From Halomonas sp. M20 (GTDB lineage Bacteria; Pseudomonadota; Gammaproteobacteria; Pseudomonadales; Halomonadaceae): a stretch of DNA of 64,000 nucleotides. Below the pieces are notes generated by a model. That model saw only the letters and a list, made by a program, of their open reading frames with translations, did no database searches and was not told the origin of the DNA. Below are positions 18,367 through 26,644 of the stretch, in pieces. The DNA lies in the NCBI RefSeq assembly GCF_020622265.1, contig NZ_JACNMQ010000001.1, positions 620,001 to 684,000 of the forward strand, read 5' to 3'. The position numbers and the translations under genes were made by a program. Position 1 is the stretch's first letter, and each line of letters starts with the position of its first letter.

Positions 18367-19290
18367 CTATCTATCCCGATAACGCTTGGTCAGATCCCCA
18401 TAGGCATCGATTCTGCGATCACGCAGATAGGGCCACATGCGTCGCACCTGCTCGCTGCTTCGCATGTCGAGTTCGACCAGCAGGTTTTCGCTATCATCCC
18501 CGGCGTGGGCCAGCAGTTCTCCCTGGGGGCCACAGATGAAGCTACCACCCCAGAAATGGATGCCCTCGGTGACCCCGCTCAGGTCTTCTTCGAAGCCGAC
18601 CCGGTTGGCGACCAGCACCGGCAGGCCGTTGGCTACCCCATGAGCGCGCTGAACAATTGTCCAGGCGTCTTTCTGGCGCTCCTTTTCCGGTAGGTTGTCG
18701 GGTGGATGCCAGCCGATGGCGGTGGGGTAGAGCAGCAGTTCGGCACCGGCCAGGGCCATCAGGCGCGCCGCTTCCGGGTACCACTGATCCCAGCATACCA
18801 GCACTCCAAGTCGGCCCACGGAGGTGTCGATGGGCTCGAAGCCCTGTTCGGCATCCGCGTCCCCTGGAGTAAAATAGAATTTCTCGTAGAAGCCAGGATC
18901 GTCCGGGATATGCATCTTGCGATAGTGTCCGACCCGGCCTTGAGCACGGTCCATGACTATGGCGGTATTGTGATAGACACCAGCGGCACGACGCTCGAAG
19001 ATCGAACCGACCAGTACGATGTTCAGTTCCTTGGCGAGTTCCGCAAGGCGGGTGGCGGTAGGGCCATCCAAGGACTCGGCGAGATCGAAGAGATCCGCGT
19101 CCTCGCACTGGCAAAAATAGTGAGTGGCGTGCAGTTCCTGCAGCATCACTAGCTCAGCGCCTTGCTTGGCCAGTTCGCGAACACCGGCTTCGCTGGCTTC
19201 CAGGCTGCGCTGCTTGTCCGGCCAAGCAGGTTGCTGCACCAGGCCTACCTTGAGGGTTTTGTCAGGGATTTTATCGGTATTCTTGTTCAT
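18367..19290 (-). CDS. aguB: N-carbamoylputrescine amidase
   Basis: A 307-residue nitrilase-family enzyme that converts N-carbamoylputrescine to putrescine, CO2 and ammonia. The catalytic Glu-Lys-Cys triad is Glu52 (LQELHATHYF), Lys125 (YRKMHIPDDPGFYEKFYF) and Cys166 (LVCWDQWYPE). These exact surroundings are those of AguB rather than other nitrilases. It lies 27 bases after aguA in the same direction, so the pair forms the agmatine-to-putrescine route. A slightly later start is possible because the first 12 residues are not conserved. Confidence 0.95.
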   Translation of the reverse strand: MNKNTDKIPDKTLKVGLVQQPAWPDKQRSLEASEAGVRELAKQGAELVMLQELHATHYFCQCEDADLFDLAESLDGPTATRLAELAKELNIVLVGSIFERRAAGVYHNTAIVMDRAQGRVGHYRKMHIPDDPGFYEKFYFTPGDADAEQGFEPIDTSVGRLGVLVCWDQWYPEAARLMALAGAELLLYPTAIGWHPPDNLPEKERQKDAWTIVQRAHGVANGLPVLVANRVGFEEDLSGVTEGIHFWGGSFICGPQGELLAHAGDDSENLLVELDMRSSEQVRRMWPYLRDRRIDAYGDLTKRYRDR

Positions 19291-19317
19291 CTCGATTCTC
19301 CGTGTCGTTCAGCGCGT

Positions 19318-20370
19318 TCAAAGGGAGGTGGGAAACTCCGCCAGGGTGCCAATTGGTAACTGCATGGTCAGGCAGTGCAGGCTGCCATGCTGAAGGATCA
19401 CACTACGACAGTCGATGGGCAGAATATCGCGCCCGGGGAATGCTGTCGCCAAGGCATCAAGAGCCTGGGCATCCGCGGCATCACCATAGACAGGCACTAA
19501 TACCGCGCCATTGATGACCAGGAAATTGGCGTAGGTGGCCGGCAGGCGATGGCCGTCCTGGAGGTCGAAGCAGGGCCGTGGCCAGGGCAGCGGAATCAGT
19601 TGGTAGGGAGAACCGTCCGCTTGGCGCAGCGCTTCGAGTTCCTTTTCCATGGCGGCCAGCGCCGGGTAATGAGGATCGTCCCGGTCGCCGCAGCGCACGT
19701 AGGCGATGGTCTGCGGGTCGCAGAAGCGCGCCAGGGTATCGATATGGCTGTCGGTGTCGTCCCCTTCCAGATGACCATGACTCAACCATAAAACGCGCTC
19801 GACGCCAAAATCCTCGCGTAGTCGCGCTTCGATGGCGCCTCTATCGAGCTGCGGGTTGCGGTTGAGGTTGAGCAAGCAGGCTTCGGTGGTCAGCAGCGTG
19901 CCTTGGCCATCCGTCTCGATGGCGCCGCCTTCCAGTACCAGGTCGCGGGTTTCCACCGGGGCCTTGAACACGCCGGTGTCACGTAGTCGGCCGGTGAGGG
20001 CATTGTCCCGCTTGGCGGGAAACTTGCCGCCCCAGCCGGTGAATTCATAGTCGAGCAGGACGATATCGCCGTCACGTTCCACGGCGATGGGACCGTGATC
20101 TCGGGCCCAGGTATCATCGGCGGGGGCTTCGACCAGTATCAAACGATCCATGGGCACACCAAGATGATGAAAGGTCGCGGTGAGGCGCTCATGGGTCGAA
20201 TGATCGGGAACGCTGATCAACACCCGCTGATAGCGGGTGATGGCCACGACCATCGTTTCCAGTGTCGCTTCGATGCGCTCGAGCAGCGGCGCCCAGTCGC
20301 TGTCGACGCTGGGCCAAGTGAGTTGTACGGCATCCTGAGGGTGCCATTCGGGAAGCAGGCGCTGGGTCAT
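19318..20370 (-). CDS. aguA: Agmatine deiminase
   Basis: A 350-residue guanidino-group-modifying enzyme that deiminates agmatine to N-carbamoylputrescine and ammonia. Recognisable sequences are MPPEW-like LLPEWHPQDAVQLTWP at the N-terminus, DDTWARDHGPI (substrate-binding Asp/Glu region), LVLEGGAIETDG, and LSHGHLEGDDTDSHIDT with the catalytic His. The C-terminal GSLHCLTMQLP carries catalytic Cys333. First gene of the aguA-aguB pair and divergent from lolC/E, with 169 bases between. Its putrescine product links it to the polyamine genes 30-40 kb further on. Confidence 0.95.
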   Translation of the reverse strand: MTQRLLPEWHPQDAVQLTWPSVDSDWAPLLERIEATLETMVVAITRYQRVLISVPDHSTHERLTATFHHLGVPMDRLILVEAPADDTWARDHGPIAVERDGDIVLLDYEFTGWGGKFPAKRDNALTGRLRDTGVFKAPVETRDLVLEGGAIETDGQGTLLTTEACLLNLNRNPQLDRGAIEARLREDFGVERVLWLSHGHLEGDDTDSHIDTLARFCDPQTIAYVRCGDRDDPHYPALAAMEKELEALRQADGSPYQLIPLPWPRPCFDLQDGHRLPATYANFLVINGAVLVPVYGDAADAQALDALATAFPGRDILPIDCRSVILQHGSLHCLTMQLPIGTLAEFPTSL

Positions 20371-20539
20371 GATGATCTCTCGAAGCCTTGAAAGCCTCTA
20401 TTGGGCATGAGGCAGGGCGGTTGCGGCATTTTAGAGCCCGGCATGACGCATGCAAGTAATGTTGCAGTGTTTGTGCAGCCGATGCACCCGGCCGGGAAAA
20501 ACCGTACCATAGGCGCCTGCCGAGGAGGAACCGAACCTG

Positions 20540-21781
20540 ATGCTGGACCGCATACCCTTTTTGATCGGGCTGCGCTACGTGCGCGCCAAACGACGTAACC
20601 ATTTCATCTCATTCATTTCCTTGACATCCATGCTAGGGCTCATGCTGGGTGTGGCAGTACTGATTCTGGTGCTGTCGGTAATGAACGGCTTCGATCACGA
20701 GCTGCGCTCAAGAGTGCTGGGCATGGTGCCGCATACGCGCATCGAGGCCCAGGACGGCATGGCCAACTGGAAGCCCTTGGCTGAGCGCTTGAGTCAACGT
20801 GAGCACGTCATCGGCGCGGCGCCCTACGTGGATCAGCAGGGCATGTTCTCGGTCGGTGGACGCAATGAAGGGGCGCTGGTATATGGTATCGAGCCGGACT
20901 ATGAGCAGCGGGTGTCGATCATCGGCAACCATATGCAGCAGGGCAAACTCGATTCCCTGGCTCCAGGCAAGTGGAACGTGGTGCTGGGGGAGTTGCTGGC
21001 CCGCAACCTGGGGGTCGGAATCGGCGATCGCGTGACGCTGCTGGTGCCGGAAGCCTCGATCACACCGGGTGGTGTGTTCCCCCGACTCAAGCGCTTCACC
21101 GTCAGCGGTATCTTCAAGGTGGGGGCGGATATCGACGGGAATCTGGCCTATGCCAGCATGGCGGACATGCAGACCCTGGCACGCATGGGGGACGCCATCG
21201 GCGGGCTGCGCCTGGAGCTCGACGATCTGTTTCTGGCCAAGGATGAGACCCAGTCGATCCTCAATGATCTCGGCTATGGCTATCGCGGCATGGACTGGAC
21301 CTACACCCACGGCAATCTGTTTCAGGCGATTCAGATGGAAAAGCGCATGATCGGGCTGCTGTTGATGGTGATCGTCGCCGTGGCGGCGTTCAACATCGTC
21401 TCCACCCTGGTCATGGTGGTGACGGACAAGCACGCCGATATTGCCATCCTGCGCACCATCGGGGCCACGCCCAAATCCATCATGGGCATCTTCATCGTCC
21501 AAGGCCTCTCGATAGGCGTGATCGGTATCGCCATCGGCGTGGCGCTGGGCATCGTGCTAGCGCTCTCGGTGTCCGATATCATCGCCTGGTTCGAGACGGT
21601 CTCGGGCATCCAGTTTCTCGATCCCGGTGTCTACTTCATCAGCTATCTGCCGTCCCGGCTCAACTGGGGCGACGTGAGCACCATCGTCGTGGCGGCCTTC
21701 GGCCTGAGCTTTCTTTCTACCCTGTATCCGGCCTGGCGCGCAGCGCGTGTCCAGCCAGCCGAAGTATTGCGTTACGAGTGA
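20540..21781 (+). CDS. lolC: Lipoprotein-releasing ABC transporter permease, LolC/LolE family
   Basis: A 413-residue inner-membrane permease. One helix lies near residues 23-47 (GLMLGVAVLILVLSVMNGF), followed by a large periplasmic MacB-like domain of about 220 residues including the Hook-like SITPGGVFP loop. Three C-terminal helices follow, and the protein ends in QPAEVLRYE. With LolD it extracts mature lipoproteins from the inner membrane and hands them to LolA. The ribosome-binding site is GAGGAGG (20522-20528). It is followed directly by lolD, but no second permease gene (lolE) is present here, so this protein may act as a homodimer (LolF-like) or its partner may lie elsewhere. Confidence 0.93.
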   Translation: MLDRIPFLIGLRYVRAKRRNHFISFISLTSMLGLMLGVAVLILVLSVMNGFDHELRSRVLGMVPHTRIEAQDGMANWKPLAERLSQREHVIGAAPYVDQQGMFSVGGRNEGALVYGIEPDYEQRVSIIGNHMQQGKLDSLAPGKWNVVLGELLARNLGVGIGDRVTLLVPEASITPGGVFPRLKRFTVSGIFKVGADIDGNLAYASMADMQTLARMGDAIGGLRLELDDLFLAKDETQSILNDLGYGYRGMDWTYTHGNLFQAIQMEKRMIGLLLMVIVAVAAFNIVSTLVMVVTDKHADIAILRTIGATPKSIMGIFIVQGLSIGVIGIAIGVALGIVLALSVSDIIAWFETVSGIQFLDPGVYFISYLPSRLNWGDVSTIVVAAFGLSFLSTLYPAWRAARVQPAEVLRYE

Positions 21782-21790
21782 GGGCCATCA

Positions 21791-22483
21791 ATGACCACTG
21801 ATACGAAACCAGTGATGCTCGAATGCCGGGATCTGACTCGGGTGTACAACGAGGGTCCCCAGGACGTGACCGTGCTGGATGGGCTCGATCTGAAGGTGCG
21901 CGCCGGAGAGCGGGTCGCCGTGGTGGGCAGCTCGGGCTCCGGCAAGACCACGCTGCTCAATCTGCTGGGCGGGCTCGATCATCCCAGTCGTGGCTCGGTG
22001 AGCATTGCCGGCCAGCCCTTGACTAAGCTCAACGATGCGGCCATGGGGCGTTTTCGCAACCGCTATATTGGCTTCGTCTATCAGTTCCATCACCTGCTGG
22101 CGGAGTTCACCGCCTGCGAGAATGCCGCCTTGCCCCTGATCGTGCGGGGTCACAAGCGTCGCGATGCGGAGAAGCGCGCCATGGCGATACTCGAGCAGGT
22201 GGGCATGGCGCCCCGAGGCGACCACAAACCCGGAGAGCTGTCCGGTGGGGAACGCCAGCGGGTCGCCATTGCCCGGGCCTTGATCACCGATCCGAGTCTC
22301 ATGCTGATGGACGAGCCCACGGGTAACCTGGACCAAACGACGGCGGGGAATATCCTGGGATTGATGGATGAGCTGGCGCGAACGAGTGCCTGTGCCTTCG
22401 TGATCGTTACCCATGACCCGAGCCTGGCGGCGCATCAAGATCGAGTGCTCCGATTGGACGGGGGGCGTCTGCTGACCTCCTGA
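21791..22483 (+). CDS. lolD: Lipoprotein-releasing ABC transporter ATP-binding protein
   Basis: A 230-residue ABC ATPase. Walker A is GSSGSGKT at 46-53, followed by the Q-loop YQFHHLLAEFTA, signature LSGGERQRVAIARAL, Walker B LMLMDEPTG and the His switch VTHD. The LolD-specific phrase FVYQFHHLLAEFTACENAA is present. It powers release of outer-membrane lipoproteins by the LolC/E permease encoded nine bases upstream. It converges with the DUF2062 gene; the 64-base gap shows no clear hairpin. Confidence 0.96.
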   Translation: MTTDTKPVMLECRDLTRVYNEGPQDVTVLDGLDLKVRAGERVAVVGSSGSGKTTLLNLLGGLDHPSRGSVSIAGQPLTKLNDAAMGRFRNRYIGFVYQFHHLLAEFTACENAALPLIVRGHKRRDAEKRAMAILEQVGMAPRGDHKPGELSGGERQRVAIARALITDPSLMLMDEPTGNLDQTTAGNILGLMDELARTSACAFVIVTHDPSLAAHQDRVLRLDGGRLLTS

Positions 22484-22547
22484 TGTGAGCTTTCCAAGAG
22501 GTGGGCTCTAAAAAAACCTGTCGGCCCTGGGGGCATATCAGGCTCAG

Positions 22548-23099
22548 TCAGGTAAGCGTATTGCGACGAATCGTTTCTCGCTGGTCACGGCGCCGTTTGG
22601 TACGGCGCTTCCAGCTGCGAGCTACCTGCCAGCGCCAGACCAGGCGCACCAGGATATTACTGATGATGCCGAGGACGATGGCGGATACCAGCGATCCCAA
22701 GAAGAGTGCCGGCAGTATGTCAATCATCTTGGCAGCGAACCAATGGGTACTGAGATGATTCGGCGCTGACTGCACCGGTGTGTCAAGAATAAAGCTTCCC
22801 AGCCGATAGTTGCCATAGAAGATCACCGGCATGGTGAGGGGATTGGTCAGCCATACCAGGCCGACACACAAGGGCAGGTTGCAGCGCAGCAGCCAGGCAC
22901 CACAGGCCGCCAATGCCATTTGAAACGGGATCGGCAGCATGGCGCAAAACAATCCCACCATGAAAGCATTGCCGACAGAACGTCGCGTCAACACCCAAAG
23001 AGACGTGTTGGCGACGATCGGATGCAGAAAGCGCAATGAACGATTGCGCTTCAGAGTGTCCTGATGGGGTATGTGACGCTGTAGCAGTCGGCGCAACAT
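22548..23099 (-). CDS. DUF2062 membrane protein
   Basis: A 183-residue membrane protein of the DUF2062 family, function unknown. The start at MLRRLLQRHIP fits the family; the frame runs open another 86 codons upstream but into comEC and without family sequence. Features are NTSLWVLTRRSVGNAFMVGLF, PIPFQM and WLTNPLTMPVIFYGNYRLG, which are conserved family segments around two or three membrane helices, and a strongly basic C-terminal tail (SWKRRTKRRRDQRETIRR). It is divergent from comEC, with 100 bases between the starts. In other proteobacteria this family often sits near comEC or lol genes. Confidence 0.85.
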   Translation of the reverse strand: MLRRLLQRHIPHQDTLKRNRSLRFLHPIVANTSLWVLTRRSVGNAFMVGLFCAMLPIPFQMALAACGAWLLRCNLPLCVGLVWLTNPLTMPVIFYGNYRLGSFILDTPVQSAPNHLSTHWFAAKMIDILPALFLGSLVSAIVLGIISNILVRLVWRWQVARSWKRRTKRRRDQRETIRRNTLT

Positions 23100-23199
23100 G
23101 GCCTCGTTCACTGGTTTTGAACCCGTACCATTATCCATACATGGTCGTTGTCCTGCCACGGCTAGATCAAAACAACAGTTAAGCAATACGGGAAAGCTT

Positions 23200-25488
23200 A
23201 TGGGGCTGGCTGCGCCATTGGCCCTTGCCGCACTGTTGGGCGCCTCCCTGGGCGCTCTAGCGCCGCCGGGCCTGTTTGGCATCATTTGTATCGGGTTTTT
23301 GCTCGCGCTGGCCGCTTCCCGGTACAGGCTTGCTGTTTCAATACTGGCGTTGGCCATTGGCGTAAGCCAAGTTCTGTGGGCTCAGGGCGCGATACTGCCG
23401 CCGGGTCTTGCGGGCACGAACCTTACCGTGACCGCGCGAATAATCCAGCTCGACGGTGAAGGCGATGCCAGGCGCCTACGCTTGAAATTGAATACCTGCC
23501 ATGCGATCGAAGCGGAGCGCCTTGCCTGTGACAGACTGGATCAGGTGCGGGTCAGCTGGTATGACCCGCCGACACTGGAGGTGGGCGAAACCTGGGCATT
23601 GACGCTGCGTTTGCGACCACCCGGCGGCTTCGCCAATCCTCATGCCTTTGATTATGAGGCCTGGCTATGGCGGGAAGGCATCGATGCCACCGGCTATGTG
23701 CGCAGCGCCCCGGCACCGAAGCGTATTCAGCTATCCCGCAACACCCTGCGTAAAGAAGCATTGGCCTATCTCGATCGTCATGTCAGCGATGATTTCCCTC
23801 GGCGCTGGCTGGCTGCCCTCACCTTGGGGGCAAGTGAGCGCCTGACCCAGGAAGATTGGGATCTGCTCAACGCCAGCGGCACCACCCATCTGATGGTGAT
23901 TTCAGGGCTTCATGTGGGGTTGGTGGCAATGTTCATGCTCGCACTCTCCCGAGGGGTTGCACGACTGCTTACGCCACAACGCTGGCGCATGGCGGCCTGG
24001 CCCTGGTGGAGCGCTGCCTTGGCGGCGATCGGCTATGCCTGGCTTGCCGGACTCGAACCGCCGGCCCTGCGGGCCATGATCATGACTCTGGTGGGTCTCT
24101 GGGTGGCCAGTGGGCGCCATGCCCCGGGTGCTTGGCAGGCCTGGTGGCTGGCCCTTGCGATTATCGTGCTGGCCGATCCATTGGCCTTGTGGCGACCGGG
24201 GCTGTGGCTCTCCTTCATTGCCGTGGCCCTGCTGATTCTGGCCTGGCAAGGGCGTTCGCGGCCCACGGGCTGGCGCGGCTGGTGTATGGCGCTACTGCGC
24301 AGTCAGTGCCTGCTGGCGCCACTGATGGCGGCGGCGGTGCTGTTGGCCTTCGATCGGTTGGCGCCGGCGGCACCGCTGGTCAACCTGCTGGCGGTCCCCG
24401 CAATCGGTAGTCTGATGGTACCGCTTGGGCTCATGGGCTGGCTGCTGGCCTGGATGCCACCACTGGCGGAAGCCTGCTGGTGGCTTTTCACGATGCTGGC
24501 TCAGGGCGTGCAAGCGAGTCTGGAAGCGGTCGTCGCCTGGTCCCCGCTATGGTATCCCGAACCCTGGCAAACGCTACCAGTGACGCTGAGTCTGGTTCTG
24601 CTGACTGTTTTCTGGGCATTGCCGGGGTTCTCGAAGCCGCTGCGTTGGGGCAGCAGCGCGATTCTTGTGGCACTCGTTTTCACTCTCACGCCGCCCCATC
24701 TTGCGGACGGGCAGCTGCGAGTGCGTATTCATGATGTCGGCCAGGGGCAGTTGATCGAGTTGCGTACCGCAAGGCACCGCTTGCTCTACGACAGCGGGCC
24801 GCGTTTTCGCTCTGGGTTCATGCCGCTGACGACCCTGTGGCCGGCAGGTCAGCGCTTCGATGGCGTTATCGTCAGTCACGGCGATAGCGATCACGCCGGT
24901 GGGGTATCGGCCCTTGTCGATGAACATCAGGTCGAGCGTTGGTGGTCACCGGGGGTCGAATCGCTGGGCATGCCGGTATCTCCCTGTCGTGCCGGCGAGC
25001 GCTGGCGCTGGGATGGGGTCGAGTTTCGCTTTCTGTGGCCGGAAAGTGATCCGGCCAGGCTCGGGCGGAACGATCGTTCCTGTGTGCTGCTGGTCGAGGC
25101 GGGTGGACAGCGCCTGTTGATCAGCGGCGATGCCGGGGCCGCAGTGGAAGCGCGCCTTGCCGGCGAGCTTGAGAAGGATATCGAGGTATTGATCGCCGGC
25201 CATCATGGCAGTCGCACCAGCTCCGTCGCCGAGTGGGTGGCGGCGACTCGTTCCCGCCATGTGATCTTCAGCGCCGGGCGCGGCAATGCGCACGGTCATC
25301 CTCACGGTGATGTGGTGCGGCGCTTTCGCGACGCGGGAAGCTGCCTGTGGAGTACCGCCAATGACGGCGCGATAACGCTCTGGCTGGGTAGCGAGACGAA
25401 TGCCGATGTGATCACCCAGCGGCCCATCTCGGGCGCTGGTGTCGGCAGAGAGTGTCATGCGGTAGAATCGCACTCCCGGGACAAGTGA
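23200..25488 (+). CDS. comEC: ComEC/Rec2 DNA-uptake channel protein
   Basis: A 762-residue multi-pass membrane protein. The first helices (about residues 1-60) precede an OB-fold-like DUF4131 region (about 60-190). The competence domain has many helices (VISGLHVGLVAMFMLALSRG near 230, WLAGLEPPALRAMIM near 285). A C-terminal metallo-beta-lactamase domain has SHGDSDHAGG and GHHGSRTS metal ligands. It is the predicted inner-membrane channel for single-stranded DNA during transformation. The chosen start is ATG 23200; an upstream ATG at 23098 would add 34 non-membrane residues over the divergent gene's start. First of the coupled envelope run. A lone comEC does not prove competence. Confidence 0.93.
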   Translation: MGLAAPLALAALLGASLGALAPPGLFGIICIGFLLALAASRYRLAVSILALAIGVSQVLWAQGAILPPGLAGTNLTVTARIIQLDGEGDARRLRLKLNTCHAIEAERLACDRLDQVRVSWYDPPTLEVGETWALTLRLRPPGGFANPHAFDYEAWLWREGIDATGYVRSAPAPKRIQLSRNTLRKEALAYLDRHVSDDFPRRWLAALTLGASERLTQEDWDLLNASGTTHLMVISGLHVGLVAMFMLALSRGVARLLTPQRWRMAAWPWWSAALAAIGYAWLAGLEPPALRAMIMTLVGLWVASGRHAPGAWQAWWLALAIIVLADPLALWRPGLWLSFIAVALLILAWQGRSRPTGWRGWCMALLRSQCLLAPLMAAAVLLAFDRLAPAAPLVNLLAVPAIGSLMVPLGLMGWLLAWMPPLAEACWWLFTMLAQGVQASLEAVVAWSPLWYPEPWQTLPVTLSLVLLTVFWALPGFSKPLRWGSSAILVALVFTLTPPHLADGQLRVRIHDVGQGQLIELRTARHRLLYDSGPRFRSGFMPLTTLWPAGQRFDGVIVSHGDSDHAGGVSALVDEHQVERWWSPGVESLGMPVSPCRAGERWRWDGVEFRFLWPESDPARLGRNDRSCVLLVEAGGQRLLISGDAGAAVEARLAGELEKDIEVLIAGHHGSRTSSVAEWVAATRSRHVIFSAGRGNAHGHPHGDVVRRFRDAGSCLWSTANDGAITLWLGSETNADVITQRPISGAGVGRECHAVESHSRDK

Positions 25489-25541
25489 CTATTGGCCTGT
25501 TGGTATTGGCGGCCTTGCGGCTCGAGTGGGAGACTCTACCG

Positions 25542-26213
25542 ATGGATGTATTCGACGCGCTGATGGCGGGTGGCTGGCTGATGCTGCCGATTCTCGGCTG
25601 CTCGCTGCTGGCCACGGTGATCGTCATCGAGCGACTGTGGAGTCTGCGGGCAGCGCGTATCGCGCCTCGCGGACTCGGGCAGGAAGTGTGTGAGCGTATT
25701 CGTCAGGGCCAGATCGACTTGAATTGGCTAGAAGGGCACTCCCCGCTCGGGACGGTGCTGGCGGCAGGGCTGCGCAACGCGCGCCTTGGTCAGGAGCAGG
25801 TGCGCTCCCGGCTTCAGGATGCAGCGACCGCCGTCATTCACGATATGGAGCGCTATCTCAGTCCGTTGGGCACTATTGCTTCGATTACGCCGCTGATCGG
25901 TCTGCTGGGTACGGTCGTTGGTATGATCAAGGTGTTTACCGTCATCGTCAGTGCCAATGGCGTCGAGCGCACCGCGGATCTGGCGGGGGGTATTTCTCAG
26001 GCGCTGGTAACCACCGCTGCGGGACTGTTCGTGGCGATACCGGCGCTGATGTTCCACCGCTATTTTCAGCGCCGAGTAGAGGATATCACCGTGCGCATGG
26101 AGCAGCAGGCGGGCCAAGTGGTCGAGCAACTGGCGCATCAAAGCGGGGAGTTGACCCTGGCGGATCGCCGCGACTCCCTCGAGGGCCGAGATGTCCGGGA
26201 GCAGCGGGCATGA
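25542..26213 (+). CDS. exbB: ExbB/TolQ-family proton-channel protein
   Basis: A 223-residue MotA/TolQ/ExbB-family protein with three membrane helices (about 9-30, 105-130 and 150-175). The conserved segment ITPLIGLLGTVVGMIKVF and LVTTAAGLFVAIPALMFHRYF are diagnostic. With ExbD it forms a proton-driven energising complex for envelope processes. The start at MDVFDALMAGG fits the family better than the upstream in-frame ATG at 25452. It overlaps exbD by ATGA (26210). The location before msbA-lpxK is conserved in Pseudomonas, but the energised partner is unknown. Confidence 0.92.
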   Translation: MDVFDALMAGGWLMLPILGCSLLATVIVIERLWSLRAARIAPRGLGQEVCERIRQGQIDLNWLEGHSPLGTVLAAGLRNARLGQEQVRSRLQDAATAVIHDMERYLSPLGTIASITPLIGLLGTVVGMIKVFTVIVSANGVERTADLAGGISQALVTTAAGLFVAIPALMFHRYFQRRVEDITVRMEQQAGQVVEQLAHQSGELTLADRRDSLEGRDVREQRA

Positions 26214-26644
26214 AGTTTCTGCGTCATAGCCGCGACTCGGTGGACGTCAACCTGACCCCCTTGATCGACGTGGTCTTTCTGCTGCTGATCTTCTTCATGG
26301 TCTCCACAACCTTCGATACCCGGCAAGCACTGGAATTGGTGCTGCCAGACAGCGGCAGCGCCACTGCTCAGGAAGCATCGCCGGTAACACTGACGATTAC
26401 CCAGAGCGGCGAGTATCGATTGGGCGAACAGATACTGGACTCAGCCCAGGCGCTACGCCAGGCGCTGGCGGCCCAGGTGGAAAGTGCCCGGGAACGGGGC
26501 GTGGTGATCGAAGCGGATACGCGTACGACCCATGGGGCAGTGGTGGTTGCCCTGGACCAGGCTGCCGCGCTGGGCATACAGCGTGTGCGAATCGCTACCC
26601 GACAACCTGCAGCGCTTGACTCCGAACCCCTGGAGACGCCGTGA
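26210..26644 (+). CDS. exbD: ExbD/TolR-family protein
   Basis: A 144-residue protein with one membrane helix (about residues 18-37) containing the essential Asp in VNLTPLIDVVFLLLIFFMV, and a periplasmic ExbD domain. It partners the ExbB-like protein, whose stop overlaps its start. Its own stop overlaps the msbA start as GTGA at 26641-26644. It is read in a frame that is open upstream within exbB; only the part from MKFLRHSRDS is family sequence. Confidence 0.93.
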   Translation: MKFLRHSRDSVDVNLTPLIDVVFLLLIFFMVSTTFDTRQALELVLPDSGSATAQEASPVTLTITQSGEYRLGEQILDSAQALRQALAAQVESARERGVVIEADTRTTHGAVVVALDQAAALGIQRVRIATRQPAALDSEPLETP

